A stretch of 64,000 bases of DNA from CAZHVS01 sp964536015 (GTDB lineage Bacteria; Bacteroidota; Ignavibacteria; Ignavibacteriales; Ignavibacteriaceae), in contig CAZHVS010000004.1 in NCBI GenBank assembly GCA_964536015.1, positions 62,001-126,000 of the forward strand, given 5' to 3'. Position 1 is the first letter of the stretch, and every line of letters begins with the position of its first letter. Below are positions 9,059 through 17,700 of this stretch, piece after piece. The position numbers and the translations under genes are program-made. Below the pieces are notes generated by a model, which was not told the DNA's origin, did no database searches, and saw nothing but the letters and a program-made list of their open reading frames with translations.

Positions 9059-10333
9059 TTATCTACGGTACCTATAAATGTCGCCATAATAAGGCGAGAC
9101 CAATCTGTAATCACCAAAACCAGTATAATCAACAAAAACAAATTGTTTATTAATGTCAAAGTATTCCCATATTTCGTAGGGTTTACTATCATATTCGAAT
9201 GGATGGCGTTCAACATTATTAGGAGGGCCAAGAATTATGTAAACCATTCCCATATCGGTTCTCCAGCCTTCCTGCCGGGTGGAAAAGTATTTATTAGCAT
9301 AATCAACACGCCGGTAGTATTCTTTAAAAACCTCATTGTCTTCCAAAGTTGAGGCAGGTCTTTTCTTTTTCCAGAATTCAATGAATCTCTGAAATTTTTC
9401 ATCACTTGTTGATGCTGAATTTATTTTATCCATTTCATCTTCAGAAGCTATATAGGTCATTTGTGCAATTGCTTTATCGAGATCCTGAATTGAATTTGGA
9501 ATTCCAACTATTCTACTGAAAAAATTTTTAGTAATAGATAATGTTTTATTTTTAATTAATGATGAAACCTGTATGCTTAAGTTATAATCTCCAAGTCCAA
9601 GTGAAATACTATCGAGCAAATAAAAAATTTGATTCTTTCCCGCAGTAATGTGCCTCTCTCCTGTTGACGAATAAACTTCTTCTTTACTTTTATTGGTAAC
9701 TGAAGCCTTAATATTAACCATCATTGCTGTATCAGAAATCACTTCGAAAAAAAGCGGGATAGCTTTTGAAGGAGACGAGATGTTTCTTGAGATGTTCGGA
9801 TAAATTTCATTTCCTTTTGATTCTTTATTTTCAAGAATAACAACATCGCTAACAGAAAAATCTTTTTCAAAAGTTCTTACATTTACATCACTGATGGTTG
9901 TATATTTTTTCCTTGAATCATTATCTTCAACTTCAATATGGAATTTGTATGAGCCTTGCTGCAGGAGGAAAGAACGTAAACTAAGATTGTAATTATTTCT
10001 TGAATTAGTTTTATTAAAATCCCCGGTTTCAATTTTTTCATTCCACATTTTTTCCATAATCAGTTTAGAATTATCTTTATCATAAACAGAAATCTGTATC
10101 GAATACTCGGAACGAAACACATCATCTTTTTTTACAAATCTTAAAACATTGAAAGGCAACTGAATAAAAACATCAACACGGGTAAAAGTAGTATCAGGAT
10201 TTGCAAAGCTAAGTATTTCATGATTAAAAACAGGCAAAGATAAATTTGGGTCATCATCTTTATTTGAGTTTTCTACCTGTGAAAGGATAGAATTACTCAC
10301 AAACAAAACAAATACAAATATTTTTTTAATCAT
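9059..10333 (-). CDS. Secreted GWxTD domain-containing protein
   Basis: 424 residues. A signal peptide (about 1-18, ending ILSQ) is followed by beta-rich domains (about 40-260). The C-terminal GWxTD domain (about 270-424) contains EGWRTDMGMVYIILGPP near residue 355 and then YEIWEYF. The GWxTD family is common in Bacteroidota and Acidobacteriota and has no established biochemical role. It sits in a tight minus-strand run between rimO (7 bp) and the PfkB kinase (0 bp), upstream of the Omp85 protein, which suggests an envelope-associated function. That link is inference. Confidence 0.85.
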   Translation of the reverse strand: MIKKIFVFVLFVSNSILSQVENSNKDDDPNLSLPVFNHEILSFANPDTTFTRVDVFIQLPFNVLRFVKKDDVFRSEYSIQISVYDKDNSKLIMEKMWNEKIETGDFNKTNSRNNYNLSLRSFLLQQGSYKFHIEVEDNDSRKKYTTISDVNVRTFEKDFSVSDVVILENKESKGNEIYPNISRNISSPSKAIPLFFEVISDTAMMVNIKASVTNKSKEEVYSSTGERHITAGKNQIFYLLDSISLGLGDYNLSIQVSSLIKNKTLSITKNFFSRIVGIPNSIQDLDKAIAQMTYIASEDEMDKINSASTSDEKFQRFIEFWKKKRPASTLEDNEVFKEYYRRVDYANKYFSTRQEGWRTDMGMVYIILGPPNNVERHPFEYDSKPYEIWEYFDINKQFVFVDYTGFGDYRLVSPYYGDIYRYRR

Positions 10334-10340
10334 AAACGTT

Positions 10341-11636
10341 TTATTCCTTTTTCACTTTTGCAAATAAATCGTATTCATTTGCATCATAGATTATCGCTTT
10401 ATAAAATTCACCAGTTTTTAATTTAATTTTTTCAACAGGAATAAGAATTTCTCCATCCACTTCTGGAGCTTCCGCATGCGAACGTGATACGTAATAATCC
10501 CCTTCTTTTCCATCAATAAGAACTTTTACTTCTTTGCCTATTAATTTTCTGTTTAATTCAAGGCTAATTTTCTGCTGAATTTCCATTAATATATTTTTTC
10601 TTCTTTCTTTTTCAGTATCCGAAATACGATCACTTAAAATATAATCTACAGTGTTTTCTTCAAGTGAAAAAGTGAATACACCAAGTCTCTCAAATTTATA
10701 TTCTTTAATAAAGCTGCAAAGTTCTTCAAAATCTTTTTTATCTTCCAAAGGGTAACCGGTAATTAATGTTGTCCTTAATACTAAATTTGGAATTTTATCA
10801 CGAAGCTCATTAAGTAATTTAATAGTTCTTTTTTTAGTAATTCCTCTTCGCATTGACTTTAATATTTTATCAGAAATATGTTGAAGCGGAATATCAATGT
10901 ACTTACAAAGTTTAGGATTATTAGCTATTTCATCTATTACATCATCAGGGAAATGTGATGGATATGCGTACATTAATCGCAGCCATTCTATTCCGTCAAC
11001 CTCCGAAAGTCTTTGTAATAACTTAGCAAGAACTCGTTTTCCGTATATATCTTTTCCATAATCAGTTGTGTCCTGACCGATCAATACAATTTCTTTGGTG
11101 CCATTCTTTGCAAGAAATTCTGTCTCTTTAATTAACTCCTCAATTGTTTTTGATTTATGGTTTCCTCTCATTAAAGGAATTGCACAAAAAGAACACGGGT
11201 TATCACAACCTTCGGATATTTTTAAGTATGCTGTATGATGAACCAAAGGAAGAGCTCTTTCACCAAGTAAATCATATTTAAGATTTCCTTTAAGTTCCTT
11301 AATTATTCCGTTATAATCTTCAGTTCCCAAAAATGCGTCTACTTCCGGAATTTCTTTTTGTAAATCAATTCCATATCTCTGCGAAAGACACCCTATAACA
11401 ATAATTCTTTTAACTTTTTTTTTGTTTTTTAATCCAACTGCTTCAAGAATAGTATCGACAGATTCTTTTTTAGCAGGTTCAATGAATCCACAGGTATTAA
11501 TTATTATAGTGTCTGCTCTATCAGGATTTTCGACAAGAAAGAAATCATTAAGTTGAATCTGTCTCATCAATCTTTCAGAGTCAACTATATTTTTTGAACA
11601 ACCGAGTGTAATTACATTTACTTTTTCTTTTGGCAT
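10341..11636 (-). CDS. rimO: Ribosomal protein S12 methylthiotransferase RimO
   Basis: 431 residues. A radical-SAM methylthiotransferase that modifies the conserved Asp of ribosomal protein S12. The N-terminal MTTase domain has cysteines in LGCSKNIVDSE, NTCGFI and GCLSQRYG, which bind the auxiliary cluster. The radical-SAM CxxxCxxC is in CDNPCSFCAIP, followed by MRG. A C-terminal TRAM domain (about 365-430) is present. VDSER and the SAM-loop sequence CAIPLMRGNHKS separate RimO from MiaB, and a clear MiaB also occurs in this window. It lies between cdsA (13 bp) and the GWxTD gene (7 bp). Confidence 0.95.
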   Translation of the reverse strand: MPKEKVNVITLGCSKNIVDSERLMRQIQLNDFFLVENPDRADTIIINTCGFIEPAKKESVDTILEAVGLKNKKKVKRIIVIGCLSQRYGIDLQKEIPEVDAFLGTEDYNGIIKELKGNLKYDLLGERALPLVHHTAYLKISEGCDNPCSFCAIPLMRGNHKSKTIEELIKETEFLAKNGTKEIVLIGQDTTDYGKDIYGKRVLAKLLQRLSEVDGIEWLRLMYAYPSHFPDDVIDEIANNPKLCKYIDIPLQHISDKILKSMRRGITKKRTIKLLNELRDKIPNLVLRTTLITGYPLEDKKDFEELCSFIKEYKFERLGVFTFSLEENTVDYILSDRISDTEKERRKNILMEIQQKISLELNRKLIGKEVKVLIDGKEGDYYVSRSHAEAPEVDGEILIPVEKIKLKTGEFYKAIIYDANEYDLFAKVKKE

Positions 11637-11649
11637 AAAGTCTATTGTA

Positions 11650-12453
11650 TTACAAAAAATATTTCAAGTAAAGATAAATAACCGGAGAAACTGCGATAAA
11701 AGAATCAAAGCGATCAAAAATTCCACCGTGCCCAGGAATTAAATTTGATGAATCTTTAACTCCTGCATCTCTTTTTAATAACGATTCTGCAAGGTCTCCA
11801 AGCTGACCGATTGTTCCTATTATTATACCAATTATAATTACATCTTTAATTGATAAAAAATCAAGAACTAAGTATCTGGCAAGAAGCATAGCAAAGATTG
11901 AAAACACGAATCCAAAAATTGCACCTTCCCAGCTTTTATTGGGGCTAACGCGTGGAAAAAGTTTATGCTTTCCCAAAGCCGTTCCACCAAAGAACGCTGC
12001 TGAATCACAAATCCAGATAGTTGCTAAAACTGAAATAATTAAAAATGCTCCATTTTCATTATCAGTAAAAAAATTTCTTATTTCTCCAATGCTTGACACA
12101 CATAACCCGATATAAAAGATTCCAAGTAAAGTTGTTCCGATATTAATTATTGCAGAGCCCTTATTTCTGAACAGTTCTATCATAACAAGCGTAATAATGA
12201 TTATCAGAAATAATTCGTAATATTGAATAAAGTGAAAGTGTGAGTTAATAATAAGTACAATAATAGAAAATAAACCAATCATTGTAAGTGGAAATGATTT
12301 TTTATTTTCAGCAAGTTTCGAAAATTCATAAAAAGAAACTACGCCAATCATTAAGATAAAGGCAAGAAAAAATTCTCCGCCAAGATATGCCAGAGCAATA
12401 ATAAGTGGAATAGTTAAAACAGATACTATAATTCGTATGAGCGTATTATTCAT
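11650..12453 (-). CDS. cdsA: Phosphatidate cytidylyltransferase
   Basis: 267 residues with about eight hydrophobic segments. Makes CDP-diacylglycerol from phosphatidate and CTP in the inner membrane, the branch point of phospholipid synthesis. The family signature is complete in the C-terminal third: SLLKRDAGVKD followed closely by HGGIFDRFDS. The SPNKSWEG motif lies upstream of it. Part of the tight minus-strand series between the MurU-like gene (14 bp) and rimO. Confidence 0.94.
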   Translation of the reverse strand: MNNTLIRIIVSVLTIPLIIALAYLGGEFFLAFILMIGVVSFYEFSKLAENKKSFPLTMIGLFSIIVLIINSHFHFIQYYELFLIIIITLVMIELFRNKGSAIINIGTTLLGIFYIGLCVSSIGEIRNFFTDNENGAFLIISVLATIWICDSAAFFGGTALGKHKLFPRVSPNKSWEGAIFGFVFSIFAMLLARYLVLDFLSIKDVIIIGIIIGTIGQLGDLAESLLKRDAGVKDSSNLIPGHGGIFDRFDSFIAVSPVIYLYLKYFL

Positions 12454-12467
12454 AATTTAGATTTTAA

Positions 12468-13193
12468 TTAAAAAATTTGTTCCAATTCTTCTGCTTTTTT
12501 AAAACTCTCAGGTTTACCGATGTCAATCCATGCGGTGTCATCATGCCTGTAACCAGATATTTTATGTTCATTACAAAGATTAAGATATAAATCGACCATA
12601 GAAAATATTTTTGTATCCGGCATTAATTCAAATATTTTAGGATTAATAATATGTATTCCACTAAAAGCTAATGGAGTAAGATTATTTTCCTCTTTTCTTG
12701 AAATTATTTTTTCACTTGTTTTTATATTTTGCCAGCCGCAAAGAAGATTATTATCATTAAATAAAAAATACCTTTGTGTTTCCCTGTTTCTTACCGCAAT
12801 TGTTGCAAGAGATTCTTGTGACAGATGATAATTCATCATTGTATTTAAATTTATATCAGACAAAACATCTACATTATGCACAAGGAATGATTCTTCGCCA
12901 ATAAAAAAATTTTTTGCTTGTTTTAGTCCTCCGCCAGTATCAAGCAATAAATCAGTTTCATCCGAAATTTTAATGTTAATATCAAAATAATTTTTTCTTT
13001 GCAGGTAATCTAATATTTGCAAAGAAAAGTGATGGACATTAATTATTATTTCATTAAAGCCGTATCTTTTAAGCCTGTTAATTGTAATCTCAAGTAAAGT
13101 TTTTCCTTTTATTTTAACAAGTGCCTTAGGAATTAAATCCGTTATAGGTTTTAAGCGAGTTCCTTTCCCAGCGGCAAAAATCATTGCTTTCAT
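12468..13193 (-). CDS. MurU-like sugar-1-phosphate nucleotidyltransferase
   Basis: 241 residues from the ATG at 13193. A TTG start at 13217 would lie inside the previous gene and is rejected. The N-terminus MKAMIFAAGKGTRLKPIT carries the nucleotide-binding GxGTRLxPxT motif, then PKALVKIKGKTLLE. The metal-binding Asp is in LVHNVDVLSD (near residue 103). Closest in character to MurU, which makes UDP-MurNAc from MurNAc-1-phosphate in peptidoglycan recycling. The gene starts 4 bp after an AmgK-like kinase fused to a RapZ C-domain, and AmgK-MurU is the known recycling pair; this context supports the call. An RfbA/GlmU-like role is the main alternative. Confidence 0.8.
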   Translation of the reverse strand: MKAMIFAAGKGTRLKPITDLIPKALVKIKGKTLLEITINRLKRYGFNEIIINVHHFSLQILDYLQRKNYFDINIKISDETDLLLDTGGGLKQAKNFFIGEESFLVHNVDVLSDINLNTMMNYHLSQESLATIAVRNRETQRYFLFNDNNLLCGWQNIKTSEKIISRKEENNLTPLAFSGIHIINPKIFELMPDTKIFSMVDLYLNLCNEHKISGYRHDDTAWIDIGKPESFKKAEELEQIF

Positions 13194-13197
13194 AAAA

Positions 13198-14643
13198 TTA
13201 ATATCCCATTTCTTCAAGAGAAAGATGGCGAAGTTTTACATTTATATCAAACTTATCATTCAAATGCTTTGCAAGAGCTTCTGCAGCAAACACAGAACGG
13301 TGTTGGCCACCTGTGCATCCAAAATTAACCATAAGATTTGTAAATCTTCTCTTTAAATAAACTTCTATTGTTCTATCAACAAGAGCAAAAACATTTTCAA
13401 GAAAGATTTCCATTTCACTTTCCTTAATAAGAAATTGTTTTACTTCTTCATCCTTACCTGTAAGCTCAGCATATTTATCATAACGACCGGGATTGTGAAT
13501 TGCTCTGCAATCAAAAACAAATCCGCCACCATTGCCTGATTCATCAAACGGAACTCCTTTTTTATAAGAAAAACTATTAACACTAACCGTTAGTTTGTAA
13601 AGAGGTCTTTTCGGTTCACCAATTTTCTGGAGTTCTTTAGATAATACCATTTTCTCCAGCACATTTATTAACGTTCGTATTTCGACTGGAAATTTAATTG
13701 TATGAAGCAACCAGTTTAAGTTTTCGAGTGCGAAAGGAATACTTTTTAGAAAGTGTTCTTTCTTTTCATAAAAACCACGGAAACCATAAGCTCCCATAGC
13801 TTGTAAAATTCTTATTAAAACATAACCATAAAAATGTTGTTTAAATTCGTCTTCATTAATAGGAACATATTTTTTTATAACAGATATATAATAATCAAGA
13901 AGTTCTATTCTCACACTTTGAGGAATATCCGCTTTGGCATCGAACAACAATGAACCAAGATCATAATGAAGAGAACCTTTTCTACCTCCCTGGTAATCAA
14001 TAAAATAAGGATTGCCATTGACGAGCATAATATTACGCGACTGGAAATCTCTATAAAGAAAATAATTACAGTCCGCTTGCAATAGATACTCTGTAAAAGT
14101 ATTAAAATCGTGTTCAAGCGATTGTTCATCAAATGGAACTTTTGCTAACTTAAGAAAATAGTATTTGAAATAATTTAAATCCCACATCATAGACTGTTTG
14201 TCAAAACTTGAACGCGGGTAACAGACCTGATAATTTAAGTTCTTAGAAGCTACCACTTGAAATTCAGGAAGAATTTCAATAACTTTTTTATAAGTGTTTA
14301 TAAGCTCAACCGGAAATTCTTCACCTTTCCTATTTACAGTTAGAAATGAAAACAGAGTTACATCACCCAGATCTTCTTCAAGGTAAACATCGTTCTTCTC
14401 GTCTTCCTCATATATTTTAGGGACTGGCAGTTCAAGAGACTTAAAATGTTTACTAAAAGTCAGGAATGCAATATTTTCTTTTTTGTCTGTATTAAAAACT
14501 CCAAGAGCTGATTTATTTTCGCTTTTAATTCTGTAATATTCTCTATAAGACCCTGATTGAGGAAGCTGAATGTAGGATTCTGCTTTTTCACCAGACCAAT
14601 TTTCAAACAGGTGAGTAAGTAGTTCTCGTTTTTTATCTTTCAT
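13198..14643 (-). CDS. AmgK-like aminosugar kinase fused to a RapZ C-terminal domain
   Basis: 481 residues in two parts. Residues about 1-330 form an aminoglycoside-phosphotransferase-fold kinase: catalytic loop YRDFQSRNIM (D199, N204) and the metal-binding D216 in FIDYQG. These match AmgK, the anomeric MurNAc/GlcNAc kinase. Residues about 347-481 match the C-terminal domain of RapZ, with FDCRAIHNPG near 377 and the NFGCTGGQHRS motif near 440. In E. coli this domain binds glucosamine-6-phosphate and RNA or regulators. RapZ's own N-terminal Walker kinase is absent. The MurU-like partner follows 4 bp downstream. Inferred role: peptidoglycan amino-sugar salvage with built-in aminosugar sensing. 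Confidence 0.82.
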   Translation of the reverse strand: MKDKKRELLTHLFENWSGEKAESYIQLPQSGSYREYYRIKSENKSALGVFNTDKKENIAFLTFSKHFKSLELPVPKIYEEDEKNDVYLEEDLGDVTLFSFLTVNRKGEEFPVELINTYKKVIEILPEFQVVASKNLNYQVCYPRSSFDKQSMMWDLNYFKYYFLKLAKVPFDEQSLEHDFNTFTEYLLQADCNYFLYRDFQSRNIMLVNGNPYFIDYQGGRKGSLHYDLGSLLFDAKADIPQSVRIELLDYYISVIKKYVPINEDEFKQHFYGYVLIRILQAMGAYGFRGFYEKKEHFLKSIPFALENLNWLLHTIKFPVEIRTLINVLEKMVLSKELQKIGEPKRPLYKLTVSVNSFSYKKGVPFDESGNGGGFVFDCRAIHNPGRYDKYAELTGKDEEVKQFLIKESEMEIFLENVFALVDRTIEVYLKRRFTNLMVNFGCTGGQHRSVFAAEALAKHLNDKFDINVKLRHLSLEEMGY

Positions 14644-14761
14644 TTAAATGCTTTGTTTATTCTTATCACAAAATTAATTATAGAATAACTTTATAGAAAG
14701 ATAAAATGTCTAATCGTGTGATATTTTTTTCTCTTTATAAAAGTACTCTTGTAAATAATGT

Positions 14762-15190
14762 TTATATTTTTCCACCACGATTTAAATACATTTTTAACCA
14801 TTCAAGATCACTTATAAGAGAAGCAAGGTTCGAAATCAATTCTCCTCCGTTCTCAAAATATTTCAATCTGAAGTAATTTTTCTCTTCATCCCCTGTCTCA
14901 GAAATAATCTCAAACAGAATCTCAATAAATTTTTTTATTGAAGTAATTAAATCATCTTTATTTTTTTCAAGATTGTTTATCTGTGAATTTCCTGCAGATT
15001 GCTGGATAATTCTCATTAATCCAGCAATATATTTGGCATTAAATGCTATTTCATTCAGTTGAGATTCTTTATTAAAGCAATAAACAATTTCCAAAAGTCT
15101 TTTCAAATCTTCTTTAGCCATCAATTTAGATTCAGAAGTTTTTTCTATTTCCTGTAACAAGTTTTCTGCTTTTAGTTTATTGTCTTCCAT
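14762..15190 (-). CDS. Small, predicted all-helical cytoplasmic protein of unknown function
   Basis: 142 residues, not recognised. It is acidic and lysine-rich with mostly helical character: residues about 1-40 and 85-125 look like long amphipathic helices (EDNKLKAENLLQEIEK; KFIEILFEII). There is no signal peptide, membrane segment or cysteine cluster. A clear ribosome-binding site (AGAGG, 5 nt from the ATG at 15190) supports it being real. It starts 8 bp after the O-methyltransferase stop, so it is probably co-transcribed with it. Confidence 0.65.
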   Translation of the reverse strand: MEDNKLKAENLLQEIEKTSESKLMAKEDLKRLLEIVYCFNKESQLNEIAFNAKYIAGLMRIIQQSAGNSQINNLEKNKDDLITSIKKFIEILFEIISETGDEEKNYFRLKYFENGGELISNLASLISDLEWLKMYLNRGGKI

Positions 15191-15198
15191 ATTTCCTC

Positions 15199-15906
15199 TT
15201 ATTCATTATTTATTTCAGATATTACAATGTTATCAATCTCTTCATTTTTATTTTTTTTATTTTTAACCTTAATTCCAATACCGATTCCATCTCCAACCGT
15301 TAGTATTGTAGCTTTAAGATTTGGTTGATTCATAAAAATGTTATTAAAATCTCGAATTATTTTAGTTGATTTACTAAAATCATTTGGAACCCGGTCTGCT
15401 GCAGCAAAACCATGCCATAAAAGATTGTCGATAAAAATTACGCCTCCTTTTTTTAGCAGGATTAATGAATAATCAAACAACCTTGAGTAATCCTGTTTGT
15501 CAGCATCAAGAAAAATAAAATCATATTTCTTTTGCAATCGGGGCATTATTTCAAGAGCATCACCTTTAAGTAAAGCAATTTTGTTCTTGAAGCCATTTTG
15601 ATTAAAATTATTTTCGGCAACTTTAATATTATCTTCACTTTTTTCTATAGTATGAATGACTCCATTTTTACCAAGATTCCTTGCAATTCTTATAGTTGAA
15701 TAACCAATAGCTGTTCCAATTTCAAGAACTCGTCTTGGAGAAACTGATTTTATCGTTATTTCCAATAACTCTGCTGCTTGCCAGTGTAGAATTGGAATTT
15801 TATTTTCGGCAGCATATTTCTCCATCTCACAAACCAACTTGTCATCAAATTTTTTTAACCCTCTTAAGTATTCAATTTGATTTTTATAAATTATTTTGTC
15901 CATCAT
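15199..15906 (-). CDS. SAM-dependent O-methyltransferase (class I, family 3)
   Basis: 235 residues. Rossmann methyltransferase of the caffeoyl-CoA/catechol O-methyltransferase family. SAM-binding motif I is VLEIGTAIGYSTI (about 61-73). The metal-binding Asp region is FIFLDADKQDYS, and FIDNLLWHG carries the second conserved D-N. Bacterial members (YrrM/TrmR) often methylate 5-hydroxyuridine in tRNA to mo5U, so a tRNA role is as likely as a small-molecule one. Two ATGs (15906, 15903) are possible; the first overlaps the TGA of the preceding gene, indicating translational coupling. Confidence 0.88.
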   Translation of the reverse strand: MMDKIIYKNQIEYLRGLKKFDDKLVCEMEKYAAENKIPILHWQAAELLEITIKSVSPRRVLEIGTAIGYSTIRIARNLGKNGVIHTIEKSEDNIKVAENNFNQNGFKNKIALLKGDALEIMPRLQKKYDFIFLDADKQDYSRLFDYSLILLKKGGVIFIDNLLWHGFAAADRVPNDFSKSTKIIRDFNNIFMNQPNLKATILTVGDGIGIGIKVKNKKNKNEEIDNIVISEINNE

Positions 15907-17669
15907 TTTGCCAGAATCATTTTTTTAACTTGTGTAAAATTTCCAGATATGATCTTATAGAAATAAATTCCTGATGGTAAGTCCTTTGAATTAAAATTAA
16001 CCGAATAATTACCAGCTTCCTGCTTTTCATTTACTAAAGTTATCACCTCTTCCCCCATTGCATTAAATATCTTAAGTGTAACATAACCATCTACCGGAAT
16101 CTGATAATTTATGGTTGTAGCCGGATTAAATGGATTTGGATAATTTTGCTGTAATTCAAAATTTACTGGTAAAACATTTATCTCAGATGTTTCAGAATAT
16201 GAAATCGTTCCATCAAAATCGATTTGTTTAAGACGATAGTAACTCTTACCCTGCAAAGGATTTCTATCAATAAAAGAATAATAGTTGTGTTCTACTGAAG
16301 TTCCTTTACCGTTAATAAACGCTAACGAAGAATAATTAACTAAATCTTTACTTCTTTCTATTTCGAAACCGAGATTATTTTTCTCTGTTGCCGTAGTCCA
16401 GGTAACTGATACTACATTACTGACAAGTGATGTATTAAAGGAAATTAATTCAACAGGAACAACTACCGGATCATAAGGGGTTACGTATTGACCAGAAACG
16501 CCAGTAATTATGCTTCTTACAGTATCATTTGTGTTTGGATTTAATTCGAAGCAACCAGCTGCATTAGTAATAAGTAAATTTCCATTTTCTAACTCACAAA
16601 CACCTCTTAAAGCAGTCAGTTTATTTAATACACTAACAACTGTATATGAAGTATCATAAATTCTAACACCACCACCAACACCAAAATCTGCAACTGCCAG
16701 TTTGCCATTTGATAATTGAATTATCTGCTGTAAGGATGATGTTGTTGAGCCAGAGGAATAATTAGCAATATGCTGTCCTGTCAATGAATAGCGATGTAAT
16801 TGTCTACTAGAATAGCCTGTAACAATAACATCTGCAGTTCTTACAAGAACATCAAATGGGCTGCTTAAGCCACCAAGACCAGCAGCAATAAATTGTCCAA
16901 CATAAGTCCCTGTATTTGTAAATTCAGCAATAGCGTCCTGATTGCCGCCGCTTCCTACTGTAACAAGTAAATTACCATTATGTTTATAATTATGCCCACG
17001 AATATTGTCTAACAATGTGTTGTTAACTCCTCCGGCAGGAGCAAGTATTTGTATATGAGTACCGTTTGTATCATACATTTGCACTACATCTTTAATTTGA
17101 TCTGAGATTGTAATTTTACCCATTGAACCTAGTCTTGCCTGTTTTGGAGTAGAGAGTTTACTTGTATCCTGAGCAGGTACATAATTCAGATTTATGATAT
17201 TGCCATTTATTTTATTTAGAGTAATAACTCTTTTATTTGTTGATTCCATCAAAAGAATAAATTGAGTCAGTAGTTTTGGACTATTCGAAGTTTGGACCTG
17301 ATAACCTAATAGTGGATTTGTTATTCTTCCATCAGCATAATGTAATCGAGCTTTTGATAAATCATATTTTAATTGAAGTTCTTCGAAAAAAACAGTTTCT
17401 CCATTTAAATATGGGTTTAACAAATTTTTAATAACTGCGTAAACCGGAACTCCATTTTCAACTTTTAATGCCTCACAAAAAACTCCCTGTGGCAGATAAA
17501 TTGTATGAGGAATGTTAAGACGCTCTGTAACTTTAATTGCTTCTAATTTAAGTGATGGATTCAATTCAGAGGATTGTAATAAATCTTCAAATGAAATTTG
17601 AGGTTTAACCTGCGAAAATAAATCAAATACAATTAGAGTAAACATAATTAAAGTAAAAATACGTTTCAT
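15903..17669 (-). CDS. Secreted beta-propeller-like protein with T9SS sorting domain
   Basis: 588 residues from the ATG at 17669, which has AAGGAG 5 nt upstream. A signal peptide (about 1-20, ending LFSQ) is followed by a region of unknown fold (20-200). Residues about 200-400 look like NHL/WD-type propeller repeats: GNLLVTVGSGGN, GKLAVADFG and GNLLITNAAG. An Ig/FN3-like linker (VPVELISFNTSLV..., about 410-500) follows. The C-terminal type A sorting domain runs from YPNPFNPATTINYQIP to MILAK. It is exported through the Por/T9SS machinery and cell-surface attached or released. Substrate unknown. Confidence 0.85.
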   Translation of the reverse strand: MKRIFTLIMFTLIVFDLFSQVKPQISFEDLLQSSELNPSLKLEAIKVTERLNIPHTIYLPQGVFCEALKVENGVPVYAVIKNLLNPYLNGETVFFEELQLKYDLSKARLHYADGRITNPLLGYQVQTSNSPKLLTQFILLMESTNKRVITLNKINGNIINLNYVPAQDTSKLSTPKQARLGSMGKITISDQIKDVVQMYDTNGTHIQILAPAGGVNNTLLDNIRGHNYKHNGNLLVTVGSGGNQDAIAEFTNTGTYVGQFIAAGLGGLSSPFDVLVRTADVIVTGYSSRQLHRYSLTGQHIANYSSGSTTSSLQQIIQLSNGKLAVADFGVGGGVRIYDTSYTVVSVLNKLTALRGVCELENGNLLITNAAGCFELNPNTNDTVRSIITGVSGQYVTPYDPVVVPVELISFNTSLVSNVVSVTWTTATEKNNLGFEIERSKDLVNYSSLAFINGKGTSVEHNYYSFIDRNPLQGKSYYRLKQIDFDGTISYSETSEINVLPVNFELQQNYPNPFNPATTINYQIPVDGYVTLKIFNAMGEEVITLVNEKQEAGNYSVNFNSKDLPSGIYFYKIISGNFTQVKKMILAK

Positions 17670-17700
17670 CACAACTCCTTAAAGATTAATTAAAAAAAAT

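Noticed and set aside
13194..13217. N-terminal extension of the MurU-like gene from a TTG
   Set aside because: It would start inside the kinase/RapZ gene; the ATG at 13193 gives the canonical nucleotidyltransferase N-terminus.
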